Below, one piece after another: positions 1 to 5,857 of a stretch of 11,046 bases of DNA. Location: assembly GCA_937901165.1 (NCBI GenBank), contig CALCGS010000059.1, forward strand, positions 1 through 11,046. Reading direction: 5' to 3'. The notes under the pieces are model-generated. The model had not been told where the DNA came from, did no database searches, and saw only the letters and a program-made list of their open reading frames with translations. The DNA is from an uncultured Alphaproteobacteria bacterium. Its GTDB lineage: Bacteria; Pseudomonadota; Alphaproteobacteria; Rs-D84. A program made the translations under genes and the position numbers. Numbering within the stretch: position 1 is the stretch's first letter; each line of letters begins with the position of its first letter.

Positions 1-164
1 TGTGTACCTGGTAAAAGTTGTAATACTAAAAGTTTTGAGAACTTGTCTGGAGATTCGCTAGTTACTCCAGCGGCTGCTTGACCTGCAAGTCCTACGCCAA
101 TAGCTGATCCTGTTCCTGCAAGAATCATTGCAAGAGCAAGTACCATTGCCAAAATTTTTTTCAT
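1..164 (-). CDS. ntpK: V/A-type ATPase proteolipid subunit K, N-terminal part (cut by window edge)
   Basis: The first 54 codons are visible, running off the left edge. The product would be the membrane-ring proteolipid that carries H+ or Na+ through the Vo/Ao sector of a rotary V-type ATPase. The translation begins MKKILAMVLALAMILAGTGS and continues with AIGVGLAGQAAAGV (residues 21-34), then SESPDKFSKLLVLQLLPGT (36-54). The glycine-rich first helix, the AGQAAAG turn and the ending LVLQLLPGT are typical of subunit K of bacterial V-type enzymes; the ion-binding second helix lies outside the window. The ATG at 162-164 has a strong Shine-Dalgarno, AGGGAG, six bases upstream, and its own promoter lies between it and gltX. 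The start is therefore well supported. F-type subunit c is less likely, because the LQLLPGT loop belongs to the V-type family. Other ATPase subunits, if adjacent, must lie to the left. Confidence 0.82.
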   Translation of the reverse strand, partial: MKKILAMVLALAMILAGTGSAIGVGLAGQAAAGVTSESPDKFSKLLVLQLLPGT

Positions 165-186
165 AACATTCTCCCTGTTTTTTTTC

Positions 187-215
187 ATTATATCATAATT
201 TTACCAAACACACAA
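187..215 (-). promoter_or_regulatory. Promoter of the ATPase subunit K gene
   Basis: Read on the minus strand, there is an extended -10 box TGATATAAT (187-195) and a -35-like TTGTGT (210-215), separated by 17 bases. The predicted RNA start is near base 180, giving a leader of about 16 bases that contains the AGGGAG Shine-Dalgarno at 171-176. It lies wholly in the 58-base spacer after gltX, so subunit K is probably the first gene of its transcript. Confidence 0.7.
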
Positions 216-222
216 ACCATAT

Positions 223-1797
223 TTACAACAAACTTTGTATTCGGTCGCGAACACGCGCACCACCCATAACACGTATTATTGAATACAAATCCGGTGTGTT
301 TGTTCGCCCCGACAACGCAACACGCAAATTCATTGCGACATCACCATTTTTTAGTGAATTTTTTTCCGCAATTTCAACAATTTTATTCCACCATGTATCC
401 TTGTCGTCATTTTCATCATACACAGATAAAAAATCATTCAATACGGTTTTATTAAATTCATATTCAGAATTTTTCACATATAAATCATCATAAAAATAAG
501 CAATTTCCCCCAATGTTTGGTGCCAAGTAATAAAATCTTTACGCACACGTTTTGGGTTATCGCGTTCAATCGCCAATATAGATGTTAAATAATTTACATC
601 TGCAACCTGCATTTTATGAACATCATCACCATAATCACGTACCCAATCAACAACATAATTTACCAATTCCGGCACCGACAATGACGCAATAAATTCTTTG
701 GACCACCATTCCAATTTTTTCATATCAAATAATGCACCCGACATTGGGATTTTTTTGGGTTTGGTTTCATATTCCCAAAAGTTTTTAACCACGCCCTTGT
801 TTTTTGCTTCTTCATACCCAGACGATGCAATATTTCCTAAATAATCAATTACCGCATCTGTTGGCCACCCATCACGCAAGAAAAACGCAACATTTGCCTC
901 TGGGTCATGACGTTTTGATAATTTTCTTTGTTTACCAGTTTCCGAATCGATTTTATCAATTGTTGATGTATGAATGTACAATGGTGCTGTCCAGCCCATC
1001 ATACGAAACAATTGAACATGTAACGGCAACGAAGACAACCATTCTTCACCACGAATAACATGCGTTGTACGCATAAAATGGTCATCACACAAATGCGCAA
1101 AATGATATGTCGGCAACCCATCATTAGATTTTATTAAAACAATATCTTCATTATTTTCTGGAAATGATATAGACCCACGCACAGCATCCTTGCAAAAAAT
1201 TCTTTGTTCTGGATTTCCATTTGAATACAAACGAATCGATGGTACTTCGCCATTATCCAAATGTGCAACAATATCATCATTGGTTAAATTTCTATCCCTT
1301 GCAAATTCACCATAAATACCAGTTGGGAAACCTGCACTTGCCTGCTCTGCCCTGATTTTTTCCATATCTTGCGCACTTAAAAAGCAAGGATATGCCAAAC
1401 CCTGTTCCAACAAATACGCAACAACACTGTGATAAATATCTTTTCTTTGAGATTGGAAATAAGGCCCATACTTTTCATCATTATTATAATTCAAACCAAA
1501 CTTTTTCAAAGAATCTATTATAATTTGAACTGCATCTTTAACCTCGCGCTTGGTATCTGTATCTTCTATACGCAACATAAACACGCCATTGGATTGTTTT
1601 GCCAATTTATAATCAATCAACGCACCATATAGTCCCCCCAAATGCATAAATCCGGTTGGACTGGGTGCAAAACGCGTAACAAAAGCCCCATCTGGCAAAT
1701 TTCTGGCTGGGAATAAATTTTCTAATTCATCCAATGTATATTTGGGTTTTCCACCCAAAATTCTTTCTATTAAATCTTTTGACAATCCATCACGCAT
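223..1797 (-). CDS. gltX: Glutamyl-tRNA synthetase, clostridial-style
   Basis: This 524-residue class I aminoacyl-tRNA synthetase charges tRNA(Glu) with glutamate in the cytoplasm, using ATP. The catalytic core starts around residue 39 with VTRFAPSPTGF, and the HIGH-type motif is H52-L-G-G. RIEDTDTKREV (76-86) and a KMSKS-type loop KLSKR (292-296) follow. The C-terminal third should hold the anticodon-binding helices. A 38-residue extension before the core (with NLPDGAFVTRFAPSPTGF) and the reading RKLSKRHDPEA resemble the clostridial enzyme as I recall it, rather than the usual proteobacterial one. Length is somewhat above the common 460-500 residues. An AAGGA Shine-Dalgarno lies seven bases before the ATG. 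The gene is divergent from trmB with a 45-base spacer. Whether it also charges tRNA(Gln) cannot be judged from this window. Confidence 0.95.
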   Translation of the reverse strand: MRDGLSKDLIERILGGKPKYTLDELENLFPARNLPDGAFVTRFAPSPTGFMHLGGLYGALIDYKLAKQSNGVFMLRIEDTDTKREVKDAVQIIIDSLKKFGLNYNNDEKYGPYFQSQRKDIYHSVVAYLLEQGLAYPCFLSAQDMEKIRAEQASAGFPTGIYGEFARDRNLTNDDIVAHLDNGEVPSIRLYSNGNPEQRIFCKDAVRGSISFPENNEDIVLIKSNDGLPTYHFAHLCDDHFMRTTHVIRGEEWLSSLPLHVQLFRMMGWTAPLYIHTSTIDKIDSETGKQRKLSKRHDPEANVAFFLRDGWPTDAVIDYLGNIASSGYEEAKNKGVVKNFWEYETKPKKIPMSGALFDMKKLEWWSKEFIASLSVPELVNYVVDWVRDYGDDVHKMQVADVNYLTSILAIERDNPKRVRKDFITWHQTLGEIAYFYDDLYVKNSEYEFNKTVLNDFLSVYDENDDKDTWWNKIVEIAEKNSLKNGDVAMNLRVALSGRTNTPDLYSIIRVMGGARVRDRIQSLL

Positions 1798-1807
1798 TTT
1801 GTTTTCC

Positions 1808-1836
1808 TTGTTTTATAAATATTTGTATTTTATACT
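1808..1836 (+). promoter_or_regulatory. Promoter of trmB, predicted leaderless
   Basis: A TTGTTT -35 box (1808-1813) and a TATACT -10 box (1831-1836) are separated by 17 bases. The -10 box ends only six bases before the trmB ATG at 1843, so transcription would begin at or next to the start codon. No Shine-Dalgarno sequence precedes that ATG, in agreement with a leaderless message. Confidence 0.6.
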
Positions 1837-1842
1837 AATATT

Positions 1843-2478
1843 ATGGAAAAACAAGAACTAAGAACATTTGGACGCCGTCATGGCAAAAAATTATCTGCCC
1901 GAAAACAGTTATTAATCGAAACTGTTTTACCGGCCATTTCACCAAAAAACATAAAAAATGCCGGCAAAAACATATTGGAAATCGGTTTTGGTAATGGCGA
2001 ACATTTACGCGATTTATCTGTTTCATACCCCGATTCGATTATTACAGGTGCCGAACCATTTATGAATGGGGTTGCTGCTTTGCTTTCTGCGATAACAAAT
2101 GAAAACAATGAAATTATACCCGAATATAACAATATACGCATATGGCCGGATGATGTTCGTAAATTATTGGCCGATTCGAATATAAAATACGACCAAATAT
2201 GGATATTGCATCCTGACCCTTGGCCCAAGGCACGACACGAAAAACGTCGTTTATTAAATTCTGATTTTCTAAATCTGCTTACAACAAAATTGTCCACGAA
2301 CGGTGAAATAATAATTGGAACAGACCATTGGGAATATTTTGATTGGATTATGGACCAGGCAAAAAAAACATCTATGCACATGGAATCTGGGGATTTTGAA
2401 ATAATAAAAACCAGATATCAACAAAAAAACAAGGCAAATACCAGTGCACCCAAATACCTTATTCTAAAAAACAAATAA
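1843..2478 (+). CDS. trmB: tRNA (guanine-N7-)-methyltransferase
   Basis: This 211-residue SAM-dependent enzyme makes m7G, at position 46 of the tRNA variable loop in the family. The N-terminal RTFGRRHGKKLS (7-18) is the basic segment typical of TrmB. The SAM-binding loop is E46-IGFGNGEH, followed by GAEPFMNGV (69-77) for the second strand. The signature PDPWPKARHEKRR (124-136), with catalytic Asp125 and basic substrate-binding residues, is intact, and GTDHWEYF (159-166) matches the conserved late motif. Length is normal for the family. The ATG at 1843 has no ribosome binding site, but a promoter sits immediately before it. The 3' end is three bases from the stop of the convergent 2482-3156 gene, and I see no hairpin there. 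Confidence 0.96.
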   Translation: MEKQELRTFGRRHGKKLSARKQLLIETVLPAISPKNIKNAGKNILEIGFGNGEHLRDLSVSYPDSIITGAEPFMNGVAALLSAITNENNEIIPEYNNIRIWPDDVRKLLADSNIKYDQIWILHPDPWPKARHEKRRLLNSDFLNLLTTKLSTNGEIIIGTDHWEYFDWIMDQAKKTSMHMESGDFEIIKTRYQQKNKANTSAPKYLILKNK

Positions 2479-2481
2479 AAT

Positions 2482-3156
2482 TTAATACGGCAAAAACATA
2501 CGAATATTTTTTACCAGTTGTGGTTGCAAAGAATTTACCAATCTATAAAATTGAATATATCGTTCTGGATTTGTTTGTGCCATAAAATGCAAAGCACCAG
2601 AAAAATCTGTATTCCAGGCATTTAATAATCCATAAACCCTGCCAACAAATTCAGATTTGGTTTTTGTGTCTTTTAATAGCACCAACAACAAAGAATCTGC
2701 ACGCAACTTAATCAAATTATTCAACACAGTTTCATAATTACCAGTATCAATTTCATCAACATCCAATCCAACGGACAAAAATTTATTAAAAAACAAATCA
2801 TCACGCACAGAACTAATCACATTCGTAAACTTTTCCAAACTTTTAACATTTAAAAATATTTGAACACCAGTTGCCCCATGTTTAAAAACAACATTTACCT
2901 GTTTAACAAATTCACCCAACGAAGAATCATCAATATCAGAAATATAAAATCGTGCAAAAATATTCACACCATTTTTTTCAACCCAAGGCCAAACAATTTT
3001 AACCCCCTCCGGCAATACAGATATATTTTTCACCCCATTAGAATTCAAAACATCAATTCCCCCAGCCAAATCAGTTTCATCCATACTGCCAAAATATAAC
3101 GATACTGTTTTACAAATATCTGGTTCAACTAAAAAAATATTTTCTATATCAATCAT
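2482..3156 (-). CDS. Unrecognised 224-residue protein, possibly TIM-barrel-like
   Basis: I do not recognise this soluble protein. It has no signal peptide or membrane segment. It shows alternating hydrophobic strands and amphipathic helices: VKIVWPWV (52-59), NIFARFYIS (65-73), ATGVQIFLNV (95-104), FLSVGLDV (126-133), DSLLLVLLK (154-162) and GALHFMAQT (187-195). Spacing of about 25-35 residues between strands, together with a HGATGVQIF turn, would suit a (beta/alpha)8 or related alpha/beta fold; this is inference only. No catalytic motif can be named. The start ATG at 3154-3156 lacks a clear Shine-Dalgarno and sits just after a TATAAA box, so the message may be leaderless. It is head-to-head with the 3181 operon across 24 bases and convergent with trmB. 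Confidence 0.75.
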   Translation of the reverse strand: MIDIENIFLVEPDICKTVSLYFGSMDETDLAGGIDVLNSNGVKNISVLPEGVKIVWPWVEKNGVNIFARFYISDIDDSSLGEFVKQVNVVFKHGATGVQIFLNVKSLEKFTNVISSVRDDLFFNKFLSVGLDVDEIDTGNYETVLNNLIKLRADSLLLVLLKDTKTKSEFVGRVYGLLNAWNTDFSGALHFMAQTNPERYIQFYRLVNSLQPQLVKNIRMFLPY

Positions 3157-3189
3157 AATACTTTATACTTTACCACAAATATGATACAA
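3141..3189. promoter_or_regulatory. Overlapping divergent promoter-like boxes
   Basis: Only 24 bases separate the start codons of two divergent genes. For the minus gene, TTGTAT (3184-3189) and TATAAA (3162-3167) are 16 bases apart. For the plus gene, a weak TTTCTA (3141-3146) and a good TATACT (3164-3169) are 17 bases apart. The two -10 boxes share four bases, and each -35 box falls inside the opposite gene. RNA polymerase could not occupy both at once. Both messages would have leaders of about zero to five bases. Confidence 0.45.
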
Positions 3190-4032
3190 TTAAAACAAAT
3201 GAAATTAAAAGAAAAGATAAATTTTGCTTTACTTGGTGTTTTATGGTTCTTGGCATCAACCCTCGGCATGTGTTTTTTTATAAACACAGCGTTCAACTTT
3301 AACATACTATCTGCCGAACACTGGCAATACTTATCCAGTCTTCAAGCATCTGGTGAAAACATAAACATATTTTTCTATATTTCTTTATGTATTTGCATAT
3401 CTATAATAGTAATTGGTTTATACATAATAACCATATCTATATACAAAACCCCAAAACACACAGACGAACAAACAATAAATAAAGACACAATTTATGAACA
3501 ACCGCAAATCTTGGCACATGAAAAAAAATATTTACCCCCACGATTAAATATTCCACGCGGTGTAAACATATCTGCAATTCAAAATCAAATTAAAAACATC
3601 GAAACACAAAAAAACATCCAACAACAAGAACAACAAAACCTTGATAAAATTTTATCAATATTATCAAATGCAGGATATCAAAACCAACCAATTCAAACCT
3701 ATAAAAATAAAAAATACATCGTATCTCTTGGATATGATGCAACCATGTGGTTGGGCGTAATAAATTCTGACCTAGACTATATTACAGAACTACAAACCAA
3801 ATTTACAGATATATTTAATGAATTTTTAGAAGATACTTTTATCACAATAAACACATTTATCATTTTTAAAACTGGCGATACTGAATCACAAGATATTTTA
3901 CAATTTTCTAGTATAAACGAATTTGAACAATATGTATCTGAAAAACCTAACATAAACAATTCAGACGAAGATGATTTACCAATGTTTTCACAATTTATAA
4001 GTACGGTATTAACAAACATAGGGAAATTATAA
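3181..4032 (+). CDS. Two-helix inner-membrane protein with Gln-rich linker, unknown function
   Basis: I do not recognise this 283-residue protein. Two hydrophobic helices are visible, about 14-36 and 62-86, giving a short hairpin with both ends probably in the cytoplasm. A polar linker follows, then a Gln/Asn-rich, coiled-coil-prone stretch (131-160, including QNQIKNIETQKNIQQQEQQN), and a mixed alpha/beta domain from about 172 to 283 (KKYIVSLGYDATMWLGVI, then a TFITINTFIIF strand pair). The C-terminal region is acidic (SDEDD, 261-265). ATG at 3181 follows a TATACT box but has no Shine-Dalgarno; Met7 (3199) is an equally unaided alternative start. It is the first gene of a four-gene operon: its stop TAA overlaps the next ATG by one base. 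Membrane anchoring of the downstream products is a guess from context only. Confidence 0.75.
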   Translation: MIQLKQMKLKEKINFALLGVLWFLASTLGMCFFINTAFNFNILSAEHWQYLSSLQASGENINIFFYISLCICISIIVIGLYIITISIYKTPKHTDEQTINKDTIYEQPQILAHEKKYLPPRLNIPRGVNISAIQNQIKNIETQKNIQQQEQQNLDKILSILSNAGYQNQPIQTYKNKKYIVSLGYDATMWLGVINSDLDYITELQTKFTDIFNEFLEDTFITINTFIIFKTGDTESQDILQFSSINEFEQYVSEKPNINNSDEDDLPMFSQFISTVLTNIGKL

Positions 4033-4538
4033 TGGAAATATCTGAACAAATTGCCCAATCTCGTTTAAATGATTTAGGCATGGGCGATATGCCGATAATA
4101 AACTATACACCAATCCCGACAAAAATTCCTGACGATTGGTTTTTACAATACAAAAATTTAACACACGATTTTATGCAATCCCTGACAGAATGCGGCACAG
4201 AACTTGCGTTCATGTCCCTATCTGAAACAGAATTTATGAATTTAATCACTGGAAAATCATTACCTACAAACACATCTATACGATTAAAAATACCTTTGTA
4301 TTGGGGGGGGCAACTGGATATTGACAATATGTTTTTATGTTCTACATTTCCACACTCTCAAAACCTTGATAGATTTATCATCGAACAGAAAAACAACAAA
4401 AATATATGGCTTCCAAATCCAGCGACAAAAATATACATTCCTATTCATTCAATAAGCAGCGGTACCGGTGGAAACGCAACTGCTGACCGTCTGGCACAAA
4501 TGGCTGCACAAATAAAATCAAGTAATACAATGGCATAA
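4032..4538 (+). CDS. Unrecognised 168-residue protein of the 3181-5177 operon
   Basis: I do not recognise this protein. It appears soluble, with no signal peptide or membrane helix. The body (about 34-140) is mixed alpha/beta, with DDWFLQYKNLTHDFMQSL near the start, strand-like IRLKIPLYWGGQLDI (83-97) and TKIYIPIHS (133-141). The tail (142-168) is a Gly/Thr turn (SSGTGGNATADR) followed by an Ala-rich helix. The ATG overlaps the preceding stop (TAATG), and AGGGA lies about eight bases upstream, so translation is probably coupled. Codons 91-93 (TGG GGG GGG) contain a run of eight G at 4303-4310, out of character for this AT-rich sequence. One added G gives TGA within five codons; one lost G leads to TAA after about 50 altered codons. 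Confidence 0.75.
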   Translation: MEISEQIAQSRLNDLGMGDMPIINYTPIPTKIPDDWFLQYKNLTHDFMQSLTECGTELAFMSLSETEFMNLITGKSLPTNTSIRLKIPLYWGGQLDIDNMFLCSTFPHSQNLDRFIIEQKNNKNIWLPNPATKIYIPIHSISSGTGGNATADRLAQMAAQIKSSNTMA

Positions 4539-4541
4539 AAA

Positions 4542-4970
4542 ATGACACAACAAGAATTTTTTTCTGTAATAAAATCCAAAGGTGCCAGAATATGGGGACC
4601 AATCAATCAAAAAGCAATTGAATATACAAACATACACTTGCAACAAAATCAATTCGCGGCACTACCAACATTTATGATTGATTTTTACAAACAAACATCC
4701 GGCATAAATTTAGGTTCTGCATACATATTTGGACCATCAGAATTACCAAACGGCAACCACATTCCAATCCCAAACATCATAGAAATAAATAAAAATTTAT
4801 CAAGTGTATTAAAAAACCAAACTATATTTGGTCGCAACGATTTATTTTTGTTTTCATTTGATTCTTTTGGGATATGCTATATGCTAAACAATACAAATCT
4901 AAAGGTCTTAAAAAAATACGATGACCCAATAAAATCTTTATACGATTGTTTAATAATAGGAAAATTATAA
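4542..4970 (+). CDS. SUKH (SMI1/KNR4-like) family protein
   Basis: This is a 142-residue soluble protein whose pattern fits the SMI1/KNR4 (SUKH) superfamily, nearest to the YrhA-like group as I recall it. It has LPTFMIDFYKQTSGINLG (41-58), matching the family's LP-x-(D/E)-(F/Y)-x-x-F-(Y/L)-x-x-(S/N)-G helix-turn. GSAYIFGPSEL, the segment IIEINKNL, and an IFGRNDLFLFSFDSFGICYML strand pair follow, then a final helix that replaces the usual SFEEF end. SUKH proteins are known as immunity proteins to secreted nuclease and other toxins, and also serve as general protein-binding modules. No toxin is recognisable next to it, so an immunity role is possible but unproven. The gap to the preceding gene is three bases, its stop abuts the next ATG directly, and no clear Shine-Dalgarno is present, so it is likely translated by coupling. 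Confidence 0.72.
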   Translation: MTQQEFFSVIKSKGARIWGPINQKAIEYTNIHLQQNQFAALPTFMIDFYKQTSGINLGSAYIFGPSELPNGNHIPIPNIIEINKNLSSVLKNQTIFGRNDLFLFSFDSFGICYMLNNTNLKVLKKYDDPIKSLYDCLIIGKL

Positions 4971-5177
4971 ATGATGAAAAAATTATCTATATCACTATCT
5001 GGACATCTTACCAGTGTATCGCTTGAACCAGAATTTATTCAAGAACTAGAAACCATTGCAAAAAAACAAAAACGTTCTGTTGCATCAATCATATCATCAA
5101 TCGATTTAAATCGTGCAGCATCCAGCAATTTATCATCCGCAATAAGAATCTGGATACTACACGAATTAAAAAAATAA
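4971..5177 (+). CDS. Ribbon-helix-helix domain protein (alphaproteobacterial type)
   Basis: This 68-residue protein consists almost entirely of one ribbon-helix-helix fold. The strand is LSGHLTSVSLEPEF (9-22). The first helix is FIQELETIAKKQKR, and the second begins at SVASIISSIDL. A conserved ending follows, SSNLSSAIRIWILHELK (51-67). This matches the family often called RHH_4, widespread in Alphaproteobacteria, where the signature reads roughly GH-x-TSVSLE...NLSSAIRVFVL. RHH proteins normally dimerise and bind DNA through the beta-ribbon. The ATG abuts the previous stop, with AGGA nine bases upstream; a second ATG follows immediately. As the last gene of the operon it may regulate that operon, but no operator is evident. 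It ends four bases from the convergent 5182-5796 gene. Confidence 0.85.
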   Translation: MMKKLSISLSGHLTSVSLEPEFIQELETIAKKQKRSVASIISSIDLNRAASSNLSSAIRIWILHELKK

Positions 5178-5181
5178 ACGC

Positions 5182-5796
5182 TTATCTTTGTTCATCTCGT
5201 TCAATATTTGTCAATCGACTTTGAATTCTTCCAATTTCCGACAGCAAAGAATCAACCTTTCGTACTTCTAGACAATTTTTTTCCATACTATATTTTCTTG
5301 TCAAACGATTAGCAATTAAATCCATTTGATCGTCAGAAACATTTGAAACATCACCCCAATCATACGAACAATTATAACACTTTTCACATATTTTTTTAAA
5401 TTGCTTTAACCCATCTTTTCTTAGACACAACGAAACATATCTTCCTTTCGAAGTACGTTTAAATTGTATTTTTTCCTTCATTTTTGGATTATCTTTTAAT
5501 CGATATAACAAATCAGAAATTTGAATTACCCCCACAGGCACAACATGTAGCAAATCCCCAGCAGACAACCAATCATTACCTTTATCTTCAACATCAATAC
5601 GTTTTTCCAATCCAGCCACACTTTGAAATAAATCAACATATTGCGAATCCAAAAATATACCTTTTTTGTTAAAACGACACATATATTTTTTTATTTTTTT
5701 AATTTCCAACATTTTTACCAATTTTTGCGACATATACCTTTCTGTACCAACAAACATATCACTCAATTGTTTTACTGTTAAATACTTCTTATCCAT
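5182..5796 (-). CDS. Putative DNA-binding protein with two helix-turn-helix-like units
   Basis: I do not recognise the family of this 204-residue protein. Two segments look like diverged copies of one winged-helix or MerR/excisionase-like unit. The first is residues 5-55 (YLTVKQLSDMF...YMSQKLVKML...GIFLDSQYVDLF). The second is 76-134 (WLSAGDLLHVV...QISDLLYRL...GRYVSLCLRKDGLKQF). A cysteine cluster C137-x2-C140-x2-C143 follows, then a C-terminal helix (177-203) with heptad-like hydrophobic spacing that could dimerise. The product is rich in Lys. The ATG at 5796 has a strong AGGGGG Shine-Dalgarno five bases upstream and a consensus-like promoter. A transcription regulator is the natural reading, but it is inferred from residue patterns alone. 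Confidence 0.75.
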   Translation of the reverse strand: MDKKYLTVKQLSDMFVGTERYMSQKLVKMLEIKKIKKYMCRFNKKGIFLDSQYVDLFQSVAGLEKRIDVEDKGNDWLSAGDLLHVVPVGVIQISDLLYRLKDNPKMKEKIQFKRTSKGRYVSLCLRKDGLKQFKKICEKCYNCSYDWGDVSNVSDDQMDLIANRLTRKYSMEKNCLEVRKVDSLLSEIGRIQSRLTNIERDEQR

Positions 5797-5828
5797 AACA
5801 ACCCCCTTTTCTCAAAACAATACCTTTT

Positions 5829-5857
5829 ATACTAGTACAAAAAATATCGCTTGTCAA
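5829..5857 (-). promoter_or_regulatory. Consensus-like promoter with palindrome over the -10 box
   Basis: On the minus strand, a perfect TTGACA -35 box (5852-5857) and TAGTAT -10 box (5829-5834) are 17 bases apart. The -35 overlaps the stop codon of the ybeY-lnt gene. The 8-base perfect palindrome TACTAGTA (5830-5837) covers the -10 box and could be an operator half-core, but at this length chance is possible. The predicted leader is about 25 bases and carries the AGGGGG Shine-Dalgarno at 5802-5807. Confidence 0.7.

Noticed and set aside
1878..2381. A 167-residue minus-strand frame opposite trmB
   Set aside because: It is a shadow of trmB, which has clear family motifs; the opposite translation resembles no protein and has no start signals.
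4971..5177. The ribbon-helix-helix protein as antitoxin of a classical type II pair
   Set aside because: No short toxin-like partner is adjacent, and the family signature is that of the stand-alone alphaproteobacterial RHH group.
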